Assembly (NCBI GenBank): GCA_028752905.1
Contig: JAQNBH010000011.1
Coordinates: forward strand, 8,155,625 to 8,219,624
Source of the DNA: Cladorhizidae sp. MBARI D1340-BT2
Lineage: Eukaryota > Porifera > Demospongiae > Poecilosclerida > Cladorhizidae
Direction: 5' to 3'
DNA length: 64,000 nt
In this document: positions 1 through 10,009 of the stretch, piece after piece
Position numbering within the stretch: the stretch's first letter is position 1
How the letters are laid out: each line of letters opens with the position of its first letter
Translations under genes and position numbers: made by a program
Notes under the pieces: model-generated
Seen by the model: only the letters and a program-made list of their open reading frames with translations
What the model was told of the DNA's origin: nothing
Database searches by the model: none

Positions 1-2596
1 TTAGCTTGTTGAGGCTAACTTCTCTCAGTAATGCTGTAACATGTGCAGCATGTAAGAAACAACTATTCATAGTTAGGCATGTGACAGGGTGGGAAGCAGT
101 GGTGATGACATAGCCCATAGCAGTCATGTCAGGAGGTGTGAGAGTAGAGCCATCAAAGACAAGCTTACCAGCTCTTCCCTCTACTAAGTTGTCACAGAGC
201 AGACGTGTTTGAGACACAAATGCACAATGGACCTCATGCAAGATATCTTGTAATCTCTTGCTATCTGCAGGCCACATTATGTGCTGTATTTCTGCTAGTT
301 TGTCTTCAGTCTTGCCTATGCTACAGTAAAACTTCCATACTACACGCATGTGCTTCGCTGCTGCATATTGGTTGACAATCTTCTTTTGTTCTCTATTTTT
401 AAGTTGAGCTAAGTGGAGTGCTGCCAGATATTCCTGAAAGGTAAGGTGGAGAAAGGTGTAGGTATTGTCCAGTTGGTCTAGTTTAGCTGTTCTGTCCACC
501 GTCAGCAAGCCGAGGGTAGGCGTATCATCCGGGCCAGTACAAAGGGAAAGTGGAACGTCGGTATCGCTCTGGCAAACAGTTTGTGAGGAGTTAGTGGTCA
601 TATTAAAGGCGAGTCTGCAGATCTTGCGGAAATGTTTCTTGTCCCTTCGTCGTAAGTCTTTCAGTGAAGGGAGTGTAGCTGCTGCATTAGCACGCTTTAG
701 ATTGCGCAAGACAATAAATTTTGTAAAATGTTCGTAGATATCTGCCTCATTTGCAGGAATCCCATGCTCATGCTCATGGAGAAAACATATCATGGCAGCA
801 TGCACTGGTAGATAGCACATGTGGAGTAGGTTGGGATGGGAATTTAGATGTGCTTTCAGTTGAGCTGGTGAGCTACTATTGGGCGGGTGTGAAGTGAAGG
901 GGTATTTGTCCACATATTCAAGGATTTGCTCAGGACTGAAGCCCAGCACTTCAACACGTATGTTAACATGAGGAGCACACCTTAGTTTCTCAGTGGCCAC
1001 TGGTCGCGATGCCACAATGATCATTGCCATGGGAAGGCATTCCTCATATAATAACAGATAGATAATGGACTTGGTTTCCTCTTGGGGATGGAACTCGTCC
1101 AATCCATCAAGGATAAAACACACCCCCTTGCCTTTAGATTGCGTAATGTCTGTGACCACCTTCTCACATTCTCCTCTGTCCTGGTAGAGAAGGCCGAGAA
1201 GATCTGACAAATTTTCAGTGGTTCTATTAGCTAGGTGTCGGAGAGGAACATGCAAGGTCAGTTTTGCACCCTTAAGCACGTCCCCACGTGTGGCCCAATC
1301 CCGGGAGACCTTGTGCAGCAAAGTTGTCTTGCCACTTCCCGGCCGACCCTCGACCAGCACTAGTGCTCCACTCTCGTACTCTCCAAACACGGCCTCAAAG
1401 TCAATCTTTTCCTTGGTCTCTAAAACATCGTCGATGTCTCCATGAACAGAGAATTCGTAAACATCAGTTACCTCGGTGCTCTTGGTGATAAGAGCGAGAT
1501 CAATGAAGGTGTTAGTCACCCTCGGAGGCCAAGAGTCTCGGGGGACTTCTCTAGTCTTGGAATAGAGCTTGAGAAGATGTTCCTTCTCTGGAAGAAAGCT
1601 TACGGTCAATGGAACAGATTGACTAATGACTTCCTCACTGCCTCTAGTGATGTGGCAGGTGTACTTGCCTTGAGCTCCTTGCCGGGCTGGCCTGATAGCA
1701 AGGATAGGGGTGTGTGCACCTGAGTAAGCCAGGCCATCAGTTAAGGGCTGGCCCTCCTTCACCCACTGGTACCACACTCCCTCATTGTCACTAACTTGCA
1801 CCTCCAAGAGTGCAGACTTGCCATCAGCTACTTCAGTGTCGCTAGACAGGTAGGCTACCCTTAGGGGGGACTCTGACCGGGGGGGCTTTGGCACCAGTGT
1901 TGTCTCGCATGGCTTCAGACACTCTCTGAAACTCATCTCTAAGTCCTCTGCGGCACGAACTCTCCCCACTTGCTTGCTGACCAGTGCATTGTGGAGGCTC
2001 TTCAGAGTGCAATTGTCTGACTTGTTACACAAGATCCACTCACGGAGAATCCTGGTCATGCTTTGTCGATTAGTGCTGCGCCTGCAGTCGTCTATGATAT
2101 GTTGAGGCAGCTGCAAGGCTGTGCCTAAGAGCTCCCAACTATCACTCACTTCAGCAAGAACTTCCATCAATTTATGAAGATCGGCTTCTACAAGATAGAG
2201 GTTACCTCCCACCTCCCGGCCACTGCCTGCCCCATCAGCTAGAGCCCACCCCTCTAATGACTCCTCCCTCAGGCGGCTAGCCAGCTGTTTGGCAGGCCCT
2301 TCATACCCAGCCAGGACTTTGAGGAACCTGCGGAACACTGAGACATCGTGTTTCACTCCCTCACTCACCCCCTGCAGTAAGTACCTTATTGTAAGCTTGG
2401 GCTCCAGGGCATCGTCCAGGGAGGCAAAAACATCATGCACTTGCCGGGAGATGACCTGTGACCTGTACAACTCCGCTGAGAAATGCACAAGTTTGGTGGT
2501 TGCCACTTGAGCCAGCAAGTCATCATGGTGCTCCTGCAGGACCTGGTGCTCCTTGTTGGCAGGCGGCTGAGGGGCATGTGGAGCTGAAGCAGACAT
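1..2596 (-). CDS. NLR-like receptor: Death, Ig-like and NACHT domains (5' part, runs off window)
   Basis: Open minus-strand frame of 865 codons from ATG at 2596 to the window edge; an in-frame stop lies at 2633-2635, so this ATG is the only start unless an upstream exon exists. Residues ~20-115 look helical and CARD/death-fold-like (weak). Residues ~140-225 match a Death domain (Trp154 in DSWELLGTALQLP, then ILREWI and TLKSLHNAL). Residues ~245-330 are Ig-like (GVWYQW at 274-278, GKYTC ending at Cys314), but the B-strand cysteine is absent. NACHT follows: Walker A GRPGSGKTT (417-425), Walker B FILDGLDEF with Asp497, Asp500 and Glu501, then the winged-helix signature FLHLTFQEYLAA (~715-726). 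By family knowledge NACHT proteins are ATP-driven oligomerising innate sensors and Death domains recruit signalling partners; the role here is inferred. No LRRs are reached before the edge. No intron is needed in the 2.6 kb seen. Confidence 0.88.
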   Translation of the reverse strand, partial: MSASAPHAPQPPANKEHQVLQEHHDDLLAQVATTKLVHFSAELYRSQVISRQVHDVFASLDDALEPKLTIRYLLQGVSEGVKHDVSVFRRFLKVLAGYEGPAKQLASRLREESLEGWALADGAGSGREVGGNLYLVEADLHKLMEVLAEVSDSWELLGTALQLPQHIIDDCRRSTNRQSMTRILREWILCNKSDNCTLKSLHNALVSKQVGRVRAAEDLEMSFRECLKPCETTLVPKPPRSESPLRVAYLSSDTEVADGKSALLEVQVSDNEGVWYQWVKEGQPLTDGLAYSGAHTPILAIRPARQGAQGKYTCHITRGSEEVISQSVPLTVSFLPEKEHLLKLYSKTREVPRDSWPPRVTNTFIDLALITKSTEVTDVYEFSVHGDIDDVLETKEKIDFEAVFGEYESGALVLVEGRPGSGKTTLLHKVSRDWATRGDVLKGAKLTLHVPLRHLANRTTENLSDLLGLLYQDRGECEKVVTDITQSKGKGVCFILDGLDEFHPQEETKSIIYLLLYEECLPMAMIIVASRPVATEKLRCAPHVNIRVEVLGFSPEQILEYVDKYPFTSHPPNSSSPAQLKAHLNSHPNLLHMCYLPVHAAMICFLHEHEHGIPANEADIYEHFTKFIVLRNLKRANAAATLPSLKDLRRRDKKHFRKICRLAFNMTTNSSQTVCQSDTDVPLSLCTGPDDTPTLGLLTVDRTAKLDQLDNTYTFLHLTFQEYLAALHLAQLKNREQKKIVNQYAAAKHMRVVWKFYCSIGKTEDKLAEIQHIMWPADSKRLQDILHEVHCAFVSQTRLLCDNLVEGRAGKLVFDGSTLTPPDMTAMGYVITTASHPVTCLTMNSCFLHAAHVTALLREVSLNKL

Positions 2597-2635
2597 CTCA
2601 GAGACAGCGATGGGAAGTTCGAGAGGTGTTGATCA

Positions 2636-3420
2636 CGAAATTCGAGAGATGATAGATCACTAAATTCGAGAGGTCGAAATTCGAGAGGTGCTGCTCAAAA
2701 TTCGAGAGGTGCTGATCACAAAATTCGAGGTGTTGATTACGAAATTCGAAAGATGATAGATCATAAAATTCGAGAGGTGCTGCTCACAAAATTCGAGGTG
2801 CTGATCACAAAATTCAAGGTGCTGATCACAAAATTCGGGAGGTGTTGTGATTATGAAATTCGAAAGATGATAGAACACAAAATTCGAGAGATGCTGATCA
2901 CAAAATTCGAGAGGTGTTAATTACGAAATTTGAGAGGTACTGCTCACAAAATTCGAGAGGTGCTGATCACAAAATTCGAGAGGTGCTGATCACAAAATTC
3001 GAGAGGTGCTGATCACAAAATTCGAGAGATGATAGATCACAAAATTCGAGAGGTGCTGATCACAAAATTCGAGAGGTGTTGATTACGAAATTCGAGAGAT
3101 GATAGATCACAAAATTCGAGAGGTGCTGATCACAAAATTCGAGAGGTGTTGATTACGAAATTCGAGAGATGATAGATCACAAAATTCGAGAGGTGCTGAT
3201 CACAAAACTCGAGAGGTGCTGATCACAAAATTCGAGAAGTGTTGATTACGAAATTCGAAATTCGAGAGATGATAGATCACAAAATTCGAGAGGTGCTGAT
3301 CACAAAATTCGAGAGGTGCTGCTCATAAAATTTGAGAGGTGCTGATTACGAAATTCGAGAGATGATAGATCACAAAATTCGAGAGGTGCTGATCACAGAA
3401 TTTGAGAGATGATAGATGTT
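2636..3420. repeat. 22-23-bp minisatellite upstream of the NLR-like gene
   Basis: About 30 head-to-tail copies of a unit beginning aaaattcgagaggtgctgat, alternating with a variant containing gagatgatagatcac. The array begins ~40 bp upstream of the NLR-like start codon, so it would lie in the 5' UTR, an untranslated intron or the proximal promoter. The small open frame inside it only reflects the repeat. Confidence 0.9.
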
Positions 3421-3468
3421 AAGAGATACAGGACCAGCAAGTTTGATCTCAAGGCTACGGGCGTGTCC

Positions 3469-3475
3469 CTTTATA
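3469..3475 (-). promoter_or_regulatory. Possible TATA box for the NLR-like gene
   Basis: Minus-strand TATAAAG directly beyond the minisatellite, ~870 bp upstream of the ATG at 2596. It is the only clear TATA-like site seen between the array and the next repeat. If real, the 5' UTR or a leader intron would contain the whole array. No transcript evidence. Confidence 0.25.
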
Positions 3476-3914
3476 CTCCAGCTCACTTCCTGCCTGGCAC
3501 TAATTAAGTTGCCCTTGAGGGCTGCTCTCTCCCACACATGCCAGGCATGCAGGAAGCCACAAAACCACTAGTGCCGTGTGCAGATCTGGTGACCCCCCAA
3601 ACATATGTGTGTGTGTGTGTGTGTTAGCACAGGCAGTGCTGGAGGGGGTGGGGAATGTTTGGTGCATGTATAGTAATCATTATCTAGCTCCACCTACTTT
3701 GATAAGGGCAGTAGGTGTAAATAGGGTAGCAGGACTACAAATAAGTGACACTTCTTCTCAAGATAACTTCTTGTGTGCATCATGGGTGCGGTCTTGGGGG
3801 CTAGAGGTACTTTGACCCGCTGAGCCAGTGATGGTCTAGGCTTTGGTTTAAGGACAGCTAGAACCATCATCACAGAAGCAGCTCTTGGAATTGGCAGCCA
3901 TTTTGTTTGGGAGA
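3476..3914. other. Intergenic, no gene recognised
   Basis: Contains a short (GT)n run near 3606-3624. The stretch 3490-3540 (cactaattaag, ccttgaggg, gctctctccc) recurs in diverged form at 4740-4810, indicating an old local duplication. No credible coding frame. Confidence 0.6.
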
Positions 3915-4520
3915 TGTCTGTGCATGCACTTTCCTAGCTCTGTGTACATGCAGTCTTATAGTAGGTCAGTGATGGTGGTCCCTAGCTATGTGTACATGCA
4001 GTGTTATAAGTAGGTCAGTGATGGTGGCCCCTAGCTGTGTGTACATGCAGTGTTATAGTAGGTCAGTGATGGTGGCTCCTAGCTGTGTGTAAATGCAGTG
4101 TTATAGCAGGTCAGTGATGGTGGCCCCTCGCTGTGTGTACATGCAGTGTTATAGTAGGTCAGTGATGGTGGCCCCTAGCTGTGTGTACATGCAGTGTTAT
4201 AGCATGTCAGTGATGGTGGCCCCTAGCTGTGTGTACATGCAGTGTTATAGTAGGTCAGTGATGGTGGCCACTAGCTGTGTGTACATGGAGTATTATAGCA
4301 GGTCGGTGATGGTGGTTCCTAGCTGTGTGTACGTGCACTGTTATAGTAAGTCAGTGATGGTGGCCCCTAGCTGTGTGTACATGCAGTGTTATAGTAGGTC
4401 AGTGATGGTGGCCACTAGCTGTGTGTATATCGAGTGTTATAGCAGGTCAGTGATGGTGGTCCCTAGCTGTGTGTACATGCAGTGTTATAGCAGGTCAGTG
4501 ATGGTGGCCCCTAGCCTAGC
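3915..4520. repeat. 48-bp minisatellite
   Basis: About 12 copies of a 48-bp unit with core ggtcagtgatggtggccc and ctagctgtgtgtacatg. Because 48 is a multiple of three, one strand stays open for 146 codons with a 16-residue period (MQCYSRSVMVAPSCVY); this is a repeat artefact, not a gene. Confidence 0.92.
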
Positions 4521-4825
4521 AAAAGTCCTATGAGGACACACACTAGACCAACACCACGCTGGGTGGGGGCAGTACTGATGTCAAGACCGGCCATCAAGTC
4601 TCTAGTGCATCACTATCTACAGGCATTCAGGCTAGACCAACTTCCCGAGCTCATCCCAGTGGCCATCTTTGTTTCCCAGAGGCTGAGTCCATGCAGGCTT
4701 GAAGAAGACTTTCTCAGAGACTGACACACGGGCAGATGCAAACTTGCTAAACGTCTTCCTGCCCTAGCACTAATTAGGGCCTTGAGGTGTGCTCCCTCCC
4801 TCACTCACACCCACACATATTTGGC
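4521..4825. other. Intergenic; isolated copy of the 65-bp repeat unit
   Basis: At 4534-4573 there is a single unit-like sequence (acacactagaccaacacc, then ctgggtgg) related to the 65-bp arrays of the large tandem repeats at 14.9, 20.8 and 25.1 kb. Otherwise nothing recognised. Confidence 0.5.
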
Positions 4826-4980
4826 TATGAGCAACTATAAGCTATCGGGTAAACTGGTGAATAGCTACCACATAAAGATAGCCTTCTTTTCCTAGCAACT
4901 ATAAGCTATGAGGTAACAGTGTTGCTGGTAAATAGCTATCACATAAGGAATGCCCTCCTGTTCCTAGAAACTATAAGCTA
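4826..4980. repeat. Short tandem repeat, ~75-bp unit, three copies
   Basis: Three diverged copies each containing agcaactataagctat and aatagctaycacataa. A related copy occurs at 28,430-28,500, so this is also a dispersed repeat. The last copy ends exactly at the TA target of the Tc1-like element that starts at 4981. Confidence 0.7.
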
Positions 4981-5264
4981 CAGTAGAGGCCAATTTTTTT
5001 TTTATGTACCATTGCGTTGCGTTAACGTTCAATGCAGAAACCTTTCTTAAGAAACGCTCAAGGAATGTACAGGCAAGTGAGGCAACGCTCAAGCAATGTA
5101 TTGCGAATGCAACGCACGAACCCTGAAACGCGCAATCAACATTCGGTATCCTACACCTCGTGTTCGATAGAGGCACGTGTTCGATAGAGCGCGTGAAGTC
5201 AGTCGGCCCACTGTTGATCACTGTTGGGTTTTGTTGTAGCTTCTACTTTTGATTTGTCCTTGGA

Positions 5265-5750
5265 ATGGCTTACAGAAGAACTCTTGCTGCCACCTTTGCT
5301 CTAAGCAGTAAGGGTAATACTAGGTAGAAACTCCAATGGCTTGTACCTCTAGCTCCTATCTGTGGTAGTGACCCAGCCTTTACTTCAATCTAATTGCTAG
5401 TGTTCGTTCAAGAAAACGAAACCCCCCAAAATAAAAGCTATAACAGTGGATCCAGTAATGATAATTATACAGACTATTGTTTGGTCTTCTGGCAGAATGA
5501 TAGTTCTTGGTGGCTGTACCAAGCAGCAATATTTTAGGGGGCTCCTCAGTGGGAGGGCAAGGCAGTGAGGGTGATACATAAAGGCAAGATTTCAGCTATC
5601 GGTAAGTCTTAAATCAAATTCTTTAAATCAAATTCAGGTGTGATTTAAACTATTTTGAAATGCAGTTACCAGGCAGCCATGGAGGAAGAATTCAAGCCCG
5701 TCATGGAAGACGAGGATTACAGTTCTTCACTCTACATCTGTGGTGGTGGG
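5265..5750 (+). other. Conserved two-part mini-reading frame inside E1
   Basis: ATG at 5265 opens MAYRRTLAATFALS and meets a perfect donor (gtaagg) at 5308. A second block, from an acceptor-like ggcag at 5672-5676, continues in frame as MEEEFKPVMEDEDYSSS. In E2 the same two blocks (47,404 and 47,821) differ at four sites in the first and one in the second, and all five are synonymous. This suggests genuine coding, possibly a captured gene fragment. Product not recognised; the splicing is inferred. Confidence 0.45.
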
Positions 5751-5889
5751 ATCAGGACGATAACTATATAATATATATAGTTGTTTTGAATCTTCTTATT
5801 GATAATTTGAAGGAAAAAACACCTCCAGTACCACCCAAACACACAAAAGTTTTGCCAACTTGACATCAAGAAGCATTGCTTGGCAAGTG

Positions 5890-6228
5890 ATTTCCAAATA
5901 AACCTCACCGTGTCACGGGTTTTCAATGGGGTTGGCATCTTGAAACTCAGGAGGCATCCTCCATCAATTTATATCGAACAACTCCTTAGCCAGCCTGGAT
6001 GTACGTTTGGGGTTAGTGTCCTGCATGAAGCGGTGATGGGAGCAAACGTCCTTTACAAAGGGTAAAAAGGGTCTGGTGAAGAATTTGAACAAAAAGTGGG
6101 GCTCTCATAATACCGGCCCACACATGCACCTTCACCAAATGTTTCACGCTATAATCAAATAAACAGAGGTTTAAAACACCTGAGTATACCATAAATCTAC
6201 ACCTTATAACACAACCATAATACAACAT
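5890..6228 (-). pseudogene. Tc1-type transposase remnant in E1
   Basis: The minus strand carries the Tc1 transposase stretch VKHLVKVHVWAGIMRA followed by frame-disrupted pieces that match the region before the last catalytic residue in E2. Several stops and frameshifts; non-functional. Confidence 0.7.
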
Positions 6229-6865
6229 GAATCATATCTTGGCTTGTTCTTTCGTGCCTGCCTTATACAAAAAAAAAGCCTATGTGTTCCCATTGAACTG
6301 TGCACTCGTCTTTCCATTGGATGCCTCTTCAAGGTTCTGCCTGCCCTGCTCCAATCTCTTGACCTAGGACAGGGATAAATAATACCGCTATTGATCATGT
6401 TATTACATGAGTCACTATACCAATTCACAAGTCTTCTATATCAATATCTTGCCCTAGTCTTAAGACATAACATCTACAAAGTCCCTAAACTATATATATA
6501 TATTTAATCCAATGGCTTATTCCAATCGGCGGCTCTAGCCAAAATACCATCAAGACCCTGGCCTAGATTATCATTAGCCACAAGCAACCAACATAGCTTC
6601 AGTGTGACAAAGAAAGCTTCTACACTAGATATTAACTTTCACATAGTTCCATCCCAAAACTAGTTCAACACAAACCATGTTGGCTTCTGAAAACTTTACT
6701 GTATGGACTTGATACATAGCTCTAAGGGTAGGTCTCTCTGTGTGCTCTCTCTTGATACTAAAAACTGTTGCATAGGTACAACCACCCCCAAGGTACAGGC
6801 AGTCAAATTTGGGGCCTCAAAACAACCTGCCCAAGCTTTCTGCTTTTCTATCTCCTAATTGGATA

Positions 6866-7706
6866 CTGTAAACCCAGAAAAGTTAGCGGGCCATTAATGT
6901 TAGCGAATTTAGCGAATTTAGCGATGGGTAAAAAATAATAGGCCGCCAACATTTGTGGCAATATAAGTACAAAGTTCCAAAAAAATGCGTGCGTGCTAAG
7001 CACGAGGTCGTCACTGATTAGGAGCTTTCGAGTTTTGATCGAGCAACTGCGAACTTACAATTGTTCGTTGGTTGAAAGGCAATGCTGGTGGATCTAGCTC
7101 AATTTGTTTACCAGAAGGTGACGGAGCAACAGCTGCAGCCAACAAATTATCATTCCATATGTCACTACTACTAGAGCGAGACTTGACGATCAGCCTGCAT
7201 TGGCAATATTCGATGTGTTTGCAGCTCATCGCTTTAGTTCTGTTCTTAAAAAGCTTCAAGACAACAATATCCACCAAGTGTTTGTTCCTGCAAGCTGCAC
7301 AGGAGAGTTGCAGCCACTTGATGTGTGCGTAAATGAAGAATCTAAAGCTTTAATGAAGGACCCCTTCATGAGGTGGTATGCTAATGAAATCCATGAAGCC
7401 CTGGATGGTGGGAAAGAGATATCGGCTGTTAAAGTGAATCTTTGTGCATCATTGATCAAGCTCCTGCATGCAAACTGGTTAATCAACAGTCTTAGCAATC
7501 TTTCATGCAATACTGAAAGACATTAAAAAAACCTGGAATCATGGACTTTATTAATGATTAATGTACTGTTCAATGTACTGTTCTTATTTTCACAAGGATT
7601 TCACCTTGTTTTTCATGTTATAAAACGTTAACATTAATGGTCGCTAAAATGTGCATGATATCAAAATCGCTAAATAAAATGGTTGCCAACTTTTCTGGGT
7701 TTACAG
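6866..7706. mobile_element. Pogo-like DNA transposon with TA target duplication
   Basis: An 841-bp insertion with 19-bp terminal inverted repeats (ctgtaaacccagaaaagtt at left, its complement at right) flanked by TA at 6864-6865 and 7707-7708. Sister copies U2-U4 have the uninterrupted site ggatagtggaagcc (for example near 10,371), which fixes the boundaries and the 2-bp duplication exactly. It is an internally deleted copy of a larger element. Confidence 0.92.
7140..7526 (+). pseudogene. C-terminal DDE domain of a pogo-family transposase
   Basis: Reading frame with QQIIIPYVTTT, then QPALAIFDVFAAH and VPASCTGELQPLDVCVN, followed by FMRWYANEI. This is the catalytic C-terminal half of pogo/Tigger-type transposases. 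The Asp of FDVF and the Asp of PLD are separated by 35 residues, a DD35D spacing for the last two catalytic positions. The DNA-binding N-terminus and the first catalytic Asp region are missing, so it cannot move itself. A stop closes it at 7526. Confidence 0.85.
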
Positions 7707-8035
7707 TAGTGGAAGCCATTGAAATTAGCACCTGAGGCTAGAGGAGCTCTCCCATACAATAAGTGCTGTCATTATTAGCTAAAACATAAGTAGGTGGTCA
7801 AGCACTTGGGCTGGCTGGAACATCAACAATGTTCCAGCCACTCTACAATATACTGCATATAATAATAATAATAATAATAATATATGATTTTACAGCAAGA
7901 CACATATGTGTGGAAGATACATTGAGTGTGTTCAGAAATGTGATAAATGCTGATGGTATGCCTGTAAGTCCTATAGGCACCCATTTTTTAATTAAAAGTA
8001 CTTATAATTATCTAGCGAGATTAGTGTAGGGGTGA

Positions 8036-8400
8036 TTAGATGCATCTTGCACAGGGACATGAGAAGTGATACGTGCCGGGTTGCTCAGATATAAAGTGCT
8101 GGTTGAAGTGGTCCCAAAATATATTTATCAGCTGGCAGCGAAGTGTTGTAAGTGACAGATCCAAGTTTAGAGGAGGGAGTGAGTTCCACAGTCTGGGAAG
8201 TCTATCTACAGTGAAGGGTGTGCAATCTAGGAGCTGGCAAGTCATAACCACATGGTCATGTTTGTCAGTATATAATTTAGACCCTCCATCTTCACATGAG
8301 CATAAGTGTATAATCTGTTGGCCCCAGCCATTGATTCATGTCTCCTGCTCCACTGCTCAATGTTGCATAAGTCTTGCTAGTGTAGAGATGAGGTCATCAT
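8036..8400 (-). pseudogene. Non-LTR retrotransposon reverse transcriptase C-terminal tail
   Basis: The minus strand reads GSKLYTDKHDHVVMTCQLLD, then FTVDRLPRLWNSLPPLNLDL and a CPCARCI end, the typical tail (RLWNSLP) of animal CR1/RTE-like non-LTR reverse transcriptases. U2-U4 keep only the part around 8200-8330; the 7855-8200 part is absent in them. Fragment only. Confidence 0.65.
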
Positions 8401-8674
8401 GATTTATGGGGCCACATGGAGCTGGTGTGGATGTCTACTGAAGCACACAGGGTTGGCCTAAAATGTGTTATGTAACAATATACATAGTTGTGTTGGGACA
8501 CCAGTGGAGCCCAAACACCCTCTACAAATCTCTAACATATACACCCATGCATGCACACATACTCACACCACCTGGAGAATGGCCATTAGTGCCTAATTAA
8601 AACACTCACATAGTAGAGTAGCTTCCTCTAGTAATGATTACTACAATTATCCAGCGCTTCCAAATTAGGACATT

Positions 8675-8860
8675 CAGGTTTTGAGGGCCCCAAATTTGAC
8701 TGCCTGTAACTTTAGAATGACAATACCTATGCAACAGTTTTAGTATCAAGAGAGAGAACACAGAGAGACCTACCTTTTGAGCTATATATCATGTCCACAC
8801 AGTGTAGTGTGCAGAATCTATGGAGCTATACCTATGCAACAGTTTTTGAGCTTTGTATCA
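8675..8860. repeat. Right terminal repeat of U1
   Basis: Inverse of the unit start: ccaaatttgactgcctgtaac, acctatgcaacagtttt, gtatcaagagag, acacagagagacctacc, then agctatatatcatgtcc. In U2, U3 and U4 this end is amplified into several tandem copies. Confidence 0.7.
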
Positions 8861-8999
8861 AAGTCAAAGCCAAGCGTGCAGAATCTGTGTAGCTCTAAAG
8901 TCCAAACCACAATATTCTAGAACACAAAATGATGTAGACCCCAAATCTGAGTCACCTCATAAAGGCTGTGGTAATAGCAACTATACTAGCCCTAGGCAT

Positions 9000-9260
9000 T
9001 ACCCTGGTCCTAACACTAGCAACCCCTGGCCCTAACACTAGCAACTGCACTGGCCCTGGCCATTACCCTAGCCCTAACTGCACTGGCCCTAGCCATTACC
9101 CTGGCCCTATCACTAGCAACTGCACTGGCCCTAGTCATTACCCTGGCCCTAACACTAGCAACTCGCACTGGCCCTAACACTAGCAACTGCACTGGCCCTA
9201 GCCATTACCCTGGCCCTAAATTTAGCAACTGCACTGGCCCTAGCCATTACCTTGGCATTA
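9000..9260. repeat. Degenerate ~40-bp array with ccctagccattaccctgg
   Basis: Five to six copies built from ccctagccattaccctgg and taacactagcaactgcactg. Shortened versions recur at 14,560, 20,440 and 24,690 at the same position of the other units. Confidence 0.8.
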
Positions 9261-9409
9261 ACACTAGCAACTCAGTCACCTCATAAAGGATGTGGCAATT
9301 ACTCAATTACTATGTCCCAGACACATACAAGTACTGTTCGACAGCCTAGGCCTGCACTTAGAGGGGGGCAGATACATGTATGTAGTCTGGTATGGCCAGG
9401 CAGTTCTCT

Positions 9410-9870
9410 GTCCTGTATGAGGAATGTGGAGGTCTAGTGAAACTCTGTCCCGTGTGTGGAGTGTGGAGGTCTAGTGAAACTCTGTGCCCTGTGTGAGAAC
9501 TGTTGAAGCCTAGAAACTCTGTGTCCTGTGTGAGGAGTGTGGAGGCCTAGTGAAACTCTGTGCCCTGTGCGAGGAGTGTGGAGGTCTAGTGAAACTCTTG
9601 TGCCCTGTGTGGGAGGAGTGTGGAGGCCTAGTGAAACTCTGTGCCTTGTGTGAGGAATGTAGAGGTCTAGTGAAACTCTGTGCCCTGTGTGAGGAGTGTG
9701 GAGGTCTAGGTAAACTCTGTGCCCTGTGTGAGGAGTGTGGAGGTCTAGTCAAACTCTGTGCCTTGTGTGAGGAGTGTGGAGGTCTAGTGAAACTCTGTGC
9801 CCTGTATGAGGAGTGTGGAGGTCTAGTGAAACTCTGTGCCGTGTGTGAGGAGTATGGAGGTCTAGTGATA
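9410..9870. repeat. 39-bp minisatellite (U1 copy)
   Basis: About 11 units of gtgaaactctgtgccctg plus tgtgaggagtgtggaggtcta. The unit is a multiple of three and is open on both strands (KLCALCEECGGLV on plus, SLDLHTPHTGHRV-like on minus). Copy number differs strongly between units. No start, splice or flanking coding context supports a protein. Confidence 0.92.
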
Positions 9871-10009
9871 GGACATAACCATATAAAACTAGCATTACAT
9901 CATCATGGTGTCACCTTTAGCATTGTAAGATGGTAATTCTGTAACTATTATCCTAGCCCTTATCCTACCCATTCACCTGTAACTCTAGCCATTGCCCTAG
10001 CCAATCCCT

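Larger units (their letters stand above)
4981..6690. mobile_element. Tc1/mariner-like element E1, right end lost
   Basis: Starts after a TA dinucleotide with cagtagaggcc plus a T-run, the same terminus as the complete sister E2 at 47,092-49,520. The two copies align through most of their length (mini-exon at 5265, gaagaattcaagcc region, remnant transposase, tatata run near 6490). Similarity to E2 stops near 6690, where the terminal sequence of the U1 repeat begins, so the right terminal repeat has been removed by that junction. The element is non-autonomous: the transposase is broken. Confidence 0.75.

Noticed and set aside
4093..4533. 146-codon open frame
   Set aside because: Pure 16-residue translation of the 48-bp minisatellite; no codon or start context.
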